From: Gymnodinialimonas ulvae
GTDB lineage: Bacteria; Pseudomonadota; Alphaproteobacteria; Rhodobacterales; Rhodobacteraceae
NCBI RefSeq assembly: GCF_037543845.1
Contig: NZ_JBBIFX010000002.1
Location: 372,001-436,000 of the forward strand
DNA length: 64,000 nucleotides
Reading direction: 5' to 3'
Numbering within the stretch: the first letter of the stretch is position 1; each line of letters opens with the position of its first letter. The translations under genes and the position numbers were made by a program. Positions 1 to 7,626 of the stretch are shown here, piece after piece. The notes under the pieces were generated by a model, which saw nothing but the letters and a program-made list of their open reading frames with translations, was not told the DNA's origin and ran no database searches.

Positions 1-990
1 GAGCGAGGATTGCACGAGGTCGTAGAGTTCCTGTGCGGGCAGACCCTGGCCTGACATTTCCTCGATCCAGGCGGCGTGGAGTGGCGTGGCGGCCTCGCGG
101 AAGGCGTCCAGCTCGGCCTGCGGGATTTCCACGCTAGTGACGCTGTTCTCGGCCAGGACGCTGTCCCAGCGCTCCAGCAGCTCGGCGTAGTTGGCGAGGT
201 AATGGTCGAGCGCCTCGGAGACGGATTCGTCAAGCGCTGCGCGGTGTTCATCCGACAGCGATTCGTAGGCGTCGATGTTCACCACGACGGGGCAGTTGAC
301 CGTGCCGGGGTTGAGGTTGGCAGTCCACCAATCGGCTTCGTTGATGGTGCCGAACGACAGGTGGGCGTGCTGCGCGAAGGCGACCGTGTCGACGACGCCG
401 CCCTGCATCGCCTGGTAGGCTTCGGTCGCGGTCACGGAGGTTGGAACGCCGCCGACGGCCTCGAACGCGCGGCCCAGGCCACCGGTGGCCCGCACACGCA
501 TGCCGTCGAAATCGGCCAGGCCCGCAGGGGCATCGCCGGTGCCGACGAGGTTGTATTGTGGCATCGGCGAGGTCATCAGCAGCATCGCGTTCCACTGCGC
601 CATTTCCTCGGCCACGGCGGGGTGGTTGTAGACGGCTGTGGCAACGGCGACCTCTTCTTCGAGCGTTGTGACGCCGAGGAAGGGCAGTTCGAGCACGGTG
701 ATCGCGCGGTTCTTGTCGGGGTGGTAGCCGGCGCAGAACTGCGCCATCTCGAAGGCGCCGATTTCGATTCCGTCGAGGTTTTCACGGTTCGACGACAGGC
801 CGCCGTAGGAGATGTTCATGGTGAATTCGCCGTTGGTGCGGTCAGAGACCAGCTCTGCCAGGCGCTCCACATGTTCGGTGAACGCGCGACGCTGACCCCA
901 GAGCGAGACGTTCCATTCAACGGCGAAGGCTTCGGAGCCTATGGAGATGGCAAGCGCGGCGAGAGCCGTGCGGCTGAGAAGTTTTTGCAT
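1..990 (-). CDS. TRAP transporter substrate-binding protein, DctP family (C-terminus beyond window edge)
   Basis: Periplasmic solute-binding subunit of a tripartite ATP-independent (TRAP) transporter. Reading leftward from the ATG at 990, an open frame of 330 codons runs without a stop to base 1, so only the last few residues of a normal 320-340 residue DctP protein are missing. A strong ribosome site (GGAGG, six bases upstream) fixes the start. The first ~22 residues form a signal peptide (MQKLLSRTALAALAISIG, then SEAFA), followed by a DctP-type fold with segments such as FEMAQFCAGY and GMRVRATGG. It lies 119 bases downstream of the DctB/DctD-like two-component pair on the same strand, so it is probably their target; the membrane subunits would be to the left of the window. 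Substrate not deducible; a C4-dicarboxylate or related acid is likely. Confidence 0.88.
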   Translation of the reverse strand, partial: MQKLLSRTALAALAISIGSEAFAVEWNVSLWGQRRAFTEHVERLAELVSDRTNGEFTMNISYGGLSSNRENLDGIEIGAFEMAQFCAGYHPDKNRAITVLELPFLGVTTLEEEVAVATAVYNHPAVAEEMAQWNAMLLMTSPMPQYNLVGTGDAPAGLADFDGMRVRATGGLGRAFEAVGGVPTSVTATEAYQAMQGGVVDTVAFAQHAHLSFGTINEADWWTANLNPGTVNCPVVVNIDAYESLSDEHRAALDESVSEALDHYLANYAELLERWDSVLAENSVTSVEIPQAELDAFREAATPLHAAWIEEMSGQGLPAQELYDLVQSSL

Positions 991-1090
991 GATGTCCTCC
1001 CTAGATCACATGCGATGTCATGGTGACGCGACTATGCGGCCCATTGAGGGACCTGTTTATGAAGAAATCCGCGCCGCGTCGGCAGGATGC

Positions 1091-1108
1091 CCTGCGGATA
1101 CCCGCAGG
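1091..1108. repeat. Inverted repeat directly after the dctD-like stop codon
   Basis: Perfect 7-base arms (CCTGCGG / CCGCAGG) around a 4-base loop, starting two bases past the TAA of the dctD-like gene. There is no following T-run, so it is a weak candidate for a terminator; it could instead shield the 3' end of the dctBD message or attenuate read-through into the TRAP binding-protein gene. I saw no -24/-12 (TGGCAC-N5-TTGC) promoter in the 119-base gap that holds it. Confidence 0.4.
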
Positions 1109-1109
1109 C

Positions 1110-2480
1110 TTATAGCAGGGCGTCCTTGTCGAGGCCAAGCTTGACGATTTTCTCATTGAGTGTGCGCCGCCCGATGCCAAGCGCCTCGGCCACATCATCC
1201 ATGCGCCCGGCATGGGTGGTCAGGGCGGTGGCGATCATGTCGCGTTCAAGCTCGGCCACGGCGGCACGCAGCGTGTCGGCGCGCGGCGCGGTGCTGGTGT
1301 GTGGGGCGATGGCCTGCGCGAGCGTACCGGTGCCAATGCGCGCGGCGAGGATGCGACGCTCGGCCACCGAGCGGAGTTCGCGGACATTTCCGGGCCAACC
1401 ATGGGCCAGCGCGGCGGAGAGGTCATCGGCGCTCAGATCGGGCGCGTCGATGCCGTAAAGCTGCGCCAGATCGGCGAGGAAATGCAGCAGGAGCGGACGC
1501 AGATCCTCGGGCCGGTCGCGCAGAGGGGGCAGGGCGAGGGTGAAGGTGTTGAGGCGGTAAAGCAGATCCTCGCGGAACAGACCTGCGGCGACCTTGGCAG
1601 TGACATCTTCGTTGGTTGCGGCAAGCACACGGATGCGGACGGGGACCGGCGCACTGGCGCCTTCGGGGATCACGGCGCCGTCTTCGAGCACCCGCAGGAA
1701 CCGCGCCTGCACATCGGGCGGACAGGCGCAGACCTCATCAAGAAAGAGGGTGCCGCCATCGGCCTGGAGGATGCGGCCGTCGGCGCCACCGGCAACACCG
1801 AACATTTCGGCCACGAAGCTTTCGGGCGAGAGCAGCGCGCAGTTGACGGCGATGAAGGGTCGGTCGGGGGCGGGGCCAAGGTCATGCAGCGCGCGGGCCA
1901 CGAGATCCTTGCCGGTGCCGGTCTCGCCCAAGATCAGAACGGCGGCGGGCGTATCGGCAAGATCGGCCACCTGCGCGCGCAGATTGCGCACCGCCGCACT
2001 TGCGCCAACCAGCACACGGTCGAGGCCGGAGATCTGCAACAGACGCTGCCGCAGGCGGGCATTGCTGGCGCGCATGCGGGTTTGCTCGGCGGCATGGCGC
2101 AGTATCGTCAGAAGGCGGCGCGGCTCGTAAGGCTTTTCGACGAAGGAATAGGCCCCGGCCTGCATCGCCTCCACCGCCATGGGGATATCGCCATGGGCGG
2201 TGACCAGAACCACGGGCACGGCGTGGTCGCGCGGCAGGGATTGCAACAACTCAAGGCCCGAAATCCCGGGCATGCGCACGTCCGACAAAATGACATCGGC
2301 GTCAAATTCGGCCAGAGCCGCAACGGCGCGATCGCCGCGCGGTACATCGCAGACGCGCCATCCATCGGCGTCGAGCAAATCTACCACGGATTGCCGCATG
2401 GCGCGATCATCTTCGACCACGAGCGCCCGGAACGGGGCGTCGGGTTTTGTGGTGTCTCGCTTTGTGACGTCGAGCGTCAT
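1110..2480 (-). CDS. DctD-like NtrC-family response regulator lacking the GAFTGA loop
   Basis: Response regulator of 456 residues, expected partner of the adjacent DctB-like kinase in controlling TRAP/dicarboxylate transport. Order: receiver domain 1-130 (acidic pocket VVEDD, phospho-acceptor Asp67 in ILSDVRMP, Lys in EKPYEP), AAA+ domain about 160-390 (Walker A GETGTGKD at 186-193, Walker B GGTLFLDEV near 243-251, R-finger region WPGNVREL), and a Fis-type helix-turn-helix at about 425-450 (LGIGRRTLNEKI). Odd: where NtrC-family activators carry the ELFG..GAFTGA sigma-54 contact loop, this protein reads EMFGVAGGADGRILQADGG, a deletion that removes GAFTGA. Such loss is known in Rhodobacter capsulatus NtrC, which works without sigma-54. 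Start ATG overlaps the dctB-like stop by 4 bases (translational coupling). Confidence 0.85.
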   Translation of the reverse strand: MTLDVTKRDTTKPDAPFRALVVEDDRAMRQSVVDLLDADGWRVCDVPRGDRAVAALAEFDADVILSDVRMPGISGLELLQSLPRDHAVPVVLVTAHGDIPMAVEAMQAGAYSFVEKPYEPRRLLTILRHAAEQTRMRASNARLRQRLLQISGLDRVLVGASAAVRNLRAQVADLADTPAAVLILGETGTGKDLVARALHDLGPAPDRPFIAVNCALLSPESFVAEMFGVAGGADGRILQADGGTLFLDEVCACPPDVQARFLRVLEDGAVIPEGASAPVPVRIRVLAATNEDVTAKVAAGLFREDLLYRLNTFTLALPPLRDRPEDLRPLLLHFLADLAQLYGIDAPDLSADDLSAALAHGWPGNVRELRSVAERRILAARIGTGTLAQAIAPHTSTAPRADTLRAAVAELERDMIATALTTHAGRMDDVAEALGIGRRTLNEKIVKLGLDKDALL

Positions 2481-4315
2481 TGCGCGGCGACCTCCGGATG
2501 CAATAGCGCGGTGCGCTCGGGCAGGGTCATGCGGAACACCGCCCCGGTGCCATCGGCCCGGTTGCGCCCTTCAAGCTGGCCACCGTGATCTTCAAGAATG
2601 CCCGACGAGATCGCCAGACCAAGGCCCATGCCCTGCCCGCTGGCCCGGGTGGTCACAAAGGGTTCGCGCAGGTCCGAAAGCGTGGCGCTGCCTAGGCCAT
2701 GCCCGGTATCGGCGACCTCGATCCAGACCACACCTTGCGTCATGCCGGTGCGCAGGCTGAGCGCCGGATGCTCCACATCTTCCATCGCGTCAACGGCATT
2801 GCGCAGCAGGTTCGTGAGCACCTGTTCCAGCCGCAGACGCGATCCGCGAACGCACAACGGGTGTTCGGGTCGGGTATAGTCAGGCACCAGGTCGAGCGCA
2901 TCGAGGCTTGGCACCATCAGCTCCAACACCGCGTCGATGCAATCGCGCAGGTCGACGTTTTCGAAGGGTTCATCGCCGGACCTGGCGAAGAACTTGAGCT
3001 GCCTTGTGATGCCTTCCATCCGGTCGACAAGGCCGCCGATGGTTTGGGTCAGCGGGCTTTCGGCATGTTTGATCTCATGGGCGGTCAGCCGGTTGCGCAT
3101 CGCGGCAATGGGTTGGCCAAGCTCGTGCGTGACGGAGGCCGAAAGCTGCCCCAGCGCGGCAAGCCGGGAGGTGCGTTCCAATTCACCGCGCGCCTCGTCG
3201 AGGCGTTGTTCTGTGCGCCTGCGCTCCTCGATCTCGCGGGCAAGCGCAGTGTTCGCGCGCCGCAACTGCGCCTCTTCTTCTTCCGAACGGCGTAGCGCGT
3301 GCCCAAGTCGCCGCCCGCGTTGATATTGCGCGAAAAGCAGCCCCAGGGCCGAGACCACGAAGAAGCCGCCGGTCGCCAGCCACGCGCGCAAGATGGCGGT
3401 GTCGTTGCGCCCAAGGTAGTGCAGCCGCCAGGCATGGGGGAGATCGGCGCTGGCCACATGGAGGCGACGGACCCCGTCGATCCGCGCGCGGCCGCCATCG
3501 GCATTGGCGATCCAATCGAGCGAATCGAGCGGCTGCCCGGGGAATTGCCGCGTCTCGGTGATGCGGGTGCGCGCCTCGGGTGGAAGCGGGTCAAGGGTGC
3601 CGTAGCGCCAGGCCGGGTTCGAAGACAGCAGCACAACGGTTTGCCGGTCAGTCAGAAAAACCTGCTCTCCGGCATCCCGCCAGGCCTGTTCGAACGGGGC
3701 AAGGTCAAGTTTCAGCGCGACAACGCCGATCACCCGCCCCGCAGCGTCGCGCACCGGATCGGCGATGAAGTAGCCCGGAAGCCCGGTGGTGGCGCCGATG
3801 CCGTAGAATGCGCCGGTCGCGCCGCCAAGCGCATCCTGGAAATACGGGCGGAAGGCGTAGGATTGGCCAACGAAGCTGCGGTCTTGGTTGGCGTTGGAGG
3901 CGGCGATGGTCAGGCCGGCGGTGTCCATCAGGAAAATGGCGTCGAGCCCGGCGGCGTCCGAGAAGGACGCAAGGCGCGGGTTGAGCGCCCCGGTGGTGCC
4001 ATCTTCGAGGGCGGCGATGACGTAGGGATCGACGGCCAGAACATGGGTGAGATGTTCGAACCGCTCCAGTTCCGACAGCACGGTGCTGTGGTAAAGCGAC
4101 ATGCGCGCTTCGGCCCGCTGGAGCTCCTGCGCGGTGAAATAGCGATAGGTCGCGGCCCAGACCCCGGCAGCCACGATTAGCGCGACCACGACGAATGCGA
4201 TCGCGGCGGTGCGACTTGAGCGGGTATGTGGCGGTGTGTCTGTGGTCTGGGTCACGGGATAGGGGTCGATTTGTGGCGTCGTCTTGGCGTAGCAAACTTG
4301 CGGCGCAAAAGACAC
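2477..4315 (-). CDS. DctB-like sensor histidine kinase
   Basis: Membrane sensor kinase of about 612 residues. Seen: first membrane helix about 37-57, a periplasmic region of about 250 residues of the DctB/PDC (double Cache) type including FRPYFQDALGG and YFIADPV, second helix about 311-330, a coiled-coil linker, H-box with phospho-acceptor His397 (SASVTHELGQP), N-box NLLRNAVDAME, and ATP-binding motifs VADTGHGLG and GQGMGLGLAIS. DctB proteins sense external C4-dicarboxylates or other organic acids and phosphorylate DctD. The first possible codon is GTG at 4315, nine bases after the preceding DUF2147 gene stop; it has no clear ribosome site, and a later GTG (residue 21) is an alternative. Ends in an ATGA overlap with the regulator gene. 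Confidence 0.87.
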   Translation of the reverse strand: MSFAPQVCYAKTTPQIDPYPVTQTTDTPPHTRSSRTAAIAFVVVALIVAAGVWAATYRYFTAQELQRAEARMSLYHSTVLSELERFEHLTHVLAVDPYVIAALEDGTTGALNPRLASFSDAAGLDAIFLMDTAGLTIAASNANQDRSFVGQSYAFRPYFQDALGGATGAFYGIGATTGLPGYFIADPVRDAAGRVIGVVALKLDLAPFEQAWRDAGEQVFLTDRQTVVLLSSNPAWRYGTLDPLPPEARTRITETRQFPGQPLDSLDWIANADGGRARIDGVRRLHVASADLPHAWRLHYLGRNDTAILRAWLATGGFFVVSALGLLFAQYQRGRRLGHALRRSEEEEAQLRRANTALAREIEERRRTEQRLDEARGELERTSRLAALGQLSASVTHELGQPIAAMRNRLTAHEIKHAESPLTQTIGGLVDRMEGITRQLKFFARSGDEPFENVDLRDCIDAVLELMVPSLDALDLVPDYTRPEHPLCVRGSRLRLEQVLTNLLRNAVDAMEDVEHPALSLRTGMTQGVVWIEVADTGHGLGSATLSDLREPFVTTRASGQGMGLGLAISSGILEDHGGQLEGRNRADGTGAVFRMTLPERTALLHPEVAAQ

Positions 4316-4324
4316 CGGGAGCGG

Positions 4325-4717
4325 TTATTCAAGCCGTGTCCAGGTTTGGCCGCCGCAGATCACGCCGCCCAGGACGCAGCCCGAGACGCGCAAGCGGTCG
4401 GCACTGCGGAACCGCAGGCGGGCGCGGTAGATGCGGCCGTTTTCGACATCGAGAAGCGTGCCGCCGGTGAAGGCCGCGCCGTCCCAGGTCATGTCGCGCA
4501 CGAGACGTGTACCGAAATACTGCGGATCGACATTTGCGCCGCCGCCCCCGGTCAGCGTGCCGCAATAGGCGGACCCGCAGGGGGCGAAGCGGACGATGCC
4601 CCAAGACCCGTTCCGCGCCCCGGTTTGCCAGACGCCATCGAGCGGATACGGTGGGCCGGGTTGCTGCGCGAGGGCGGCGAGTGGCAGGATCAGGGCGAGG
4701 AGAATGAGACGGATCAT
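4325..4717 (-). CDS. Secreted DUF2147 domain protein
   Basis: Small exported protein of 130 residues. Signal peptide at 1-18 (MIRLILLALILPLAALAQQ), then a DUF2147-type beta-rich domain: GVWQTG near the start, the paired cysteines in CGSAYCGTL, the GGTLLDVENGRIYRARL core and the closing GGQTWTR. DUF2147 proteins are periplasmic or secreted and of unknown biochemical role. The start codon overlaps the stop of the upstream sensor kinase (ATGA), and the DctB-like kinase follows after nine bases, so it is translated as part of a signalling operon. An accessory periplasmic sensing function is possible but is only an inference from position. A longer upstream frame exists but is rejected because it would bury the signal peptide. 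Confidence 0.82.
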   Translation of the reverse strand: MIRLILLALILPLAALAQQPGPPYPLDGVWQTGARNGSWGIVRFAPCGSAYCGTLTGGGGANVDPQYFGTRLVRDMTWDGAAFTGGTLLDVENGRIYRARLRFRSADRLRVSGCVLGGVICGGQTWTRLE

Positions 4718-6234
4718 CGTGCGCGGCTTTCGGGGTCGGTTGGGACGGTGATGGCGATACAGGTCGTGTCGGGCCCGCGATCGGGAGTTGCGATGGACAG
4801 GCCCGCGCGCGCGGCCTGTTCGCGCACGATGGCCAGGCCAAGCCCGCTGCCGCCCGAGGCCTCGCCCTTGTCCCATGTCGCGAAGGCAAGATCCGACGCG
4901 CCGGGGTTGCGGATCTCGAACACGTAGCCCGCGGCGGTTTGGGTGCCGCTTACATCGAGGGGGCCGGGCGTACCGTGGGCGATGGCGTTCGACATCACGT
5001 TGCACAGCACCCGCATCAGCGCGAGCGGTTGGGTGCGCAGGGCGGCGGGAGCGACCTCCATCCGCAGCGCAAGGTCGCGCTCGGCGGCGTCTTCGGCGAA
5101 CATCCGGCGCAGGGTTTCGGCGATTTGTTCCGTGCGGACATCTTCGGCGTCGTCGACAGGCACGCGCTCCTGTTTTGCCAGCGGGCCGGCATCAGTGGCG
5201 GCCTCGGTGATGTAGCTGGCGGCAAGTTCATCGAGGTAATCGAGGGAGGTCTGCAAATGGTCACGCGTGTCCTGAGGCATGTCGCGGGTCAGCGCGGCGA
5301 AGGAGGTCCGCAGCGACGACAAGGGCTGGCGGATGTCATGCGACGCGGTGGCAAGGCGCAGGTTGCGGTTGTGCGCGATCTCGACGGCGGCGCGGTGATT
5401 ATCGCGGGCAACGAGCAGGGCTTCGTTGATGCGGGCCTTTTCCTCGGCGCGCTCCAAGGCCTCTTGCACGGCCAGCTCCCGGTCGGATTTCAGGATGAAG
5501 ATGTTGCGCACGAACAGGGCACCGAAGCCGATGGTGATCGCGGCAATCAGGACCCGGTTGACGGCGATGGTCAGGCTTGCGCCCTCGCGCCCGCCCGCGA
5601 TCACGAAAGTCCCCCCGATCAGCACTGCGGTGAGCAGGATCCAAATCAGGTTGCGAATGATCCGGTCATACCCGCCGCGCAGTTTCGAGAAAGTCGCAAC
5701 CGGAAAGAAATGCGCCACAGCGACGGTGCAGCCCGCGGCACTGAACAGCAGGTATTGCGCATCTGGCGACACTGCGGTGGACAGAAGCCAGAGCCCGCCC
5801 ATCGCAAGAGCGGCGAGCCGAAACGGTCCCTTGAGCCATGCCCATCTGTGGCCCGGCGGGATCGCCTGCGCCGCGATCAGATAGTTGATCGCCAGCATCG
5901 CAAAGCCGCAGGCGACCAGCATACGCGCGCTGATATCGAAGCCGGACCAGACGATGCCTGTGATGTTCTGCTCAAAGAGTGCGATGTAGATCAGACCCAA
6001 AAGTACCAACACCGTATATTGCGCCCAGATCCATTGCCGGAGCGACAGCGCGATGGCGATCAGCACGACAATCGCGGTCAGCGTGCCGGTGAAAAACGCC
6101 GCCGTTACGATCGCCGCGTCAGCCACATCGGTGAGGTTCTGAGCGGGCACGTCGAAGGTCACCGCACCTGCGGGCAGGCCCGCGAAGGACAGCGCGAGCA
6201 GAGAGGGGCAGAGGGTGAATATCGCCTTTGTCAT
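4714..6234 (-). CDS. Membrane sensor histidine kinase, partner of the divergent LuxR-type regulator
   Basis: Sensor kinase of 506 residues. A signal-like N-terminus is followed by about six to seven hydrophobic helices between residues 40 and 247, then a coiled-coil linker (ALERAEEKARINEAL) and a HisKA domain with His299 in TASHDIRQPLSSLR. N-box is NVMSNAIAHG and the glycine-rich lid is GGSGLGLAIVREQ. Odd: the usual DxG of the G1 box appears as RNPG, so the Asp that contacts adenine is replaced; activity should be tested rather than assumed. It is divergent from a LuxR-type response regulator 62 bases away, the natural partner. It begins a same-strand run (kinase, DUF2147, DctB-like, DctD-like, TRAP binding protein) with overlapping starts and stops. 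Confidence 0.85.
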   Translation of the reverse strand: MTKAIFTLCPSLLALSFAGLPAGAVTFDVPAQNLTDVADAAIVTAAFFTGTLTAIVVLIAIALSLRQWIWAQYTVLVLLGLIYIALFEQNITGIVWSGFDISARMLVACGFAMLAINYLIAAQAIPPGHRWAWLKGPFRLAALAMGGLWLLSTAVSPDAQYLLFSAAGCTVAVAHFFPVATFSKLRGGYDRIIRNLIWILLTAVLIGGTFVIAGGREGASLTIAVNRVLIAAITIGFGALFVRNIFILKSDRELAVQEALERAEEKARINEALLVARDNHRAAVEIAHNRNLRLATASHDIRQPLSSLRTSFAALTRDMPQDTRDHLQTSLDYLDELAASYITEAATDAGPLAKQERVPVDDAEDVRTEQIAETLRRMFAEDAAERDLALRMEVAPAALRTQPLALMRVLCNVMSNAIAHGTPGPLDVSGTQTAAGYVFEIRNPGASDLAFATWDKGEASGGSGLGLAIVREQAARAGLSIATPDRGPDTTCIAITVPTDPESRAR

Positions 6235-6296
6235 GGGGCTCCGGTCGGATAGGCTCGGGCACGCGCACGGCCAATTGTGGACACCGAACCCGCTCG

Positions 6297-6947
6297 ATGA
6301 TGAAACGCTACACCGGAATGCTCGCCGATGATCACAAGATCGTCCGTATGGGCCTGAAATCCGCGCTGGAGCAGGGTGAGATGCTGCGCGATACGCCGGT
6401 CGATATCGTCGCCGAAGCGGAGGACGGCTTGCAGACCATCGCGCAGGTCAAGGCGCACCGGCCCGATCTGTTGATCCTTGACGTGTCCATGCCGATCGCG
6501 TCGGGGGCCGAGATCGTGGTGGATGTACAGCGGTGGAGCCCCGATACGAAGATCGTCGTTTATTCCGCCGTCACCTCGCCTGGGCTTTTGGCGCATTTGA
6601 TCGAGGCGGGGGTGCATGGGCTGTTTGCGAAGGGGTCGGACGCGGCAGGAATGCTGGAAGCACTGCCCTTGATCCTTCGAGGCGGTCAAAAGGTCGATCC
6701 GGCGATCCTTGAGATTGTGCGCGACGCGCCCACGCCTGCGACGCTGACGGCGCGCGAACGGCAGACGCTCAATATGGTTCTGGCCGGGCGGACCAATGCG
6801 GAAGTGGCCGCCTTGATGGGCATCAGCCCGAAAACCGCCGAAAAGCACCGCGCCAGCATGATGGCCAAGCTCGACGTGCGCAGCCTGTCGGAGTTGATGG
6901 CCAAGGCCCTGCAAGAGGGTCTGATCGAACAGCATGGTCTGAAGTAA
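6297..6947 (+). CDS. NarL/LuxR-family response regulator
   Basis: Two-domain regulator of about 216 residues: receiver domain with acidic pair LADDH, phospho-acceptor Asp62 (LLILDVSMP), Thr/Ser in VVYSAVTS and Lys in FAKGSD, followed by a LuxR-type helix-turn-helix at about 150-205 (LTARERQTLNMV, NAEVAALMGISPKTAEKHRASMM). Start: two consecutive ATG codons at 6297 and 6300; no strong ribosome site, and an upstream extension to 6228 lacks family-like sequence. It is divergent from the sensor kinase gene, so the two presumably form one two-component system. The next gene downstream encodes a small secreted protein whose promoter contains CCCAT/ATGGG repeats like NarL-type half-sites, making it a candidate target. 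Confidence 0.88.
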   Translation: MMKRYTGMLADDHKIVRMGLKSALEQGEMLRDTPVDIVAEAEDGLQTIAQVKAHRPDLLILDVSMPIASGAEIVVDVQRWSPDTKIVVYSAVTSPGLLAHLIEAGVHGLFAKGSDAAGMLEALPLILRGGQKVDPAILEIVRDAPTPATLTARERQTLNMVLAGRTNAEVAALMGISPKTAEKHRASMMAKLDVRSLSELMAKALQEGLIEQHGLK

Positions 6948-7000
6948 CGGCATCGGGGCCTCCGGCATGTGGCCCACCAAAGCTAGCAGGCAACGCCGGG

Positions 7001-7031
7001 GGCCCATATGGGTAATCCCCCCCATATGGCC
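7001..7031. promoter_or_regulatory. Tandem CATATG-centred repeat, candidate operator
   Basis: Two copies of a CCATATGG core: a perfect 10-base palindrome CCCATATGGG at 7003-7012 and CCCATATGGC at 7021-7030, centre-to-centre 18 bases apart, flanked outside by GGC and GCC so the whole block is itself roughly an inverted repeat. The bases ATGGGTA (7008-7014) match the complement of the NarL heptamer TACYYMT. It lies 86 bases before the start of the secreted-protein gene and just after the LuxR-type regulator gene. Spacing of nearly two helical turns suits a dimeric regulator. Regulator identity is inferred, not shown. Confidence 0.5.
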
Positions 7032-7115
7032 GGGGGCGGTGTGTCGGTAGGTCTGGGTCAGCGGCCGCAAAACGTGGTCCCTCCAACTTTAATGACCCAG
7101 ATCAGGATTTTTCAA

Positions 7116-7535
7116 ATGACCTTCAATTCCCTTCGCATCGCCTTTGCCTCCGCACTTGTCGCAGCTAGCGCCGTGTCCGGGGCCGCCACGGCCCAGACGA
7201 TCCAGCCCGGCTACATTCAGACCCTCACGGTGAACTCGACCCGGGGCGGGTCGGAGATGGATCAGTTCTTCATCCCCGACACCGGCGCGAACGCCACGGT
7301 GACGCGGGTTTGCGTCATGAACCTTGGGGCCGTGCAGCGGGCCTTCACCCATACGGTCGCTGGCATCAACGCGCTGGTGGCGCATCCCGGCAGCCAGAGC
7401 TGCGCGAATTTCTCGTCTGAAAGCCGGGTCGCCTATGGCATGGTCGATGGGACCGAGCCCGCGCAGGCCAACCGCGCGATGGTGATGAACCTTGGCGCAT
7501 TCGCGGGCGGCACGGTGACGTTTGTCTGGCGCTAG
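7116..7535 (+). CDS. Small secreted protein of unknown function
   Basis: Protein of 139 residues that I do not recognise. A clean signal peptide (MTFNSLRIAFASALVAASA, cleavage near ATAQ-TIQ) sets the start at 7116, preceded by AGGA; an earlier in-frame ATG at 7092 would place extra residues before the signal and is less likely. The mature part is about 110 residues, predicted mostly beta, with two cysteines (VTRVCVMN and SQSCANF) that could form a disulfide. The phrase VMNLGA occurs twice, once after the first cysteine and again near the C-terminus, hinting at an internal repeat. It follows a two-component regulator and a palindromic repeat, and is followed by its own terminator, so it is a single-gene transcript probably under that regulator. 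Confidence 0.75.
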   Translation: MTFNSLRIAFASALVAASAVSGAATAQTIQPGYIQTLTVNSTRGGSEMDQFFIPDTGANATVTRVCVMNLGAVQRAFTHTVAGINALVAHPGSQSCANFSSESRVAYGMVDGTEPAQANRAMVMNLGAFAGGTVTFVWR

Positions 7536-7579
7536 AACGGTGGACATACCGCCCCGACGCGACAGGCGCGGGAGACTGG

Positions 7580-7605
7580 AAGGGCGCGCTGCGGTGCGCC
7601 CTTTT
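7580..7605 (+). terminator. Intrinsic terminator after the secreted-protein gene
   Basis: GC-rich stem AAGGGCGC / GCGCCCTT with an 8-base loop, followed by a short T-run (TTTT), 45 bases past the stop codon. The Lrp-type gene ends on the opposite strand just beyond, so the hairpin may serve both. Confidence 0.7.
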
Positions 7606-7626
7606 CGATGTCGGATAGCGTGGGAT

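Noticed and set aside
76..1026. Long open frame on the plus strand at the left edge
   Set aside because: It is opposite the TRAP binding-protein frame, which has a signal peptide, a strong ribosome site and family sequence; the plus frame has none of these.
991..1109. Sigma-54 promoter before the TRAP binding-protein gene
   Set aside because: No TGGCAC-N5-TTGC-like element could be found on the minus strand in this gap.
1212..2588. 458-codon plus-strand frame opposite the dctD-like gene
   Set aside because: High-GC antisense shadow; no family resemblance, while the minus strand shows a complete response regulator.
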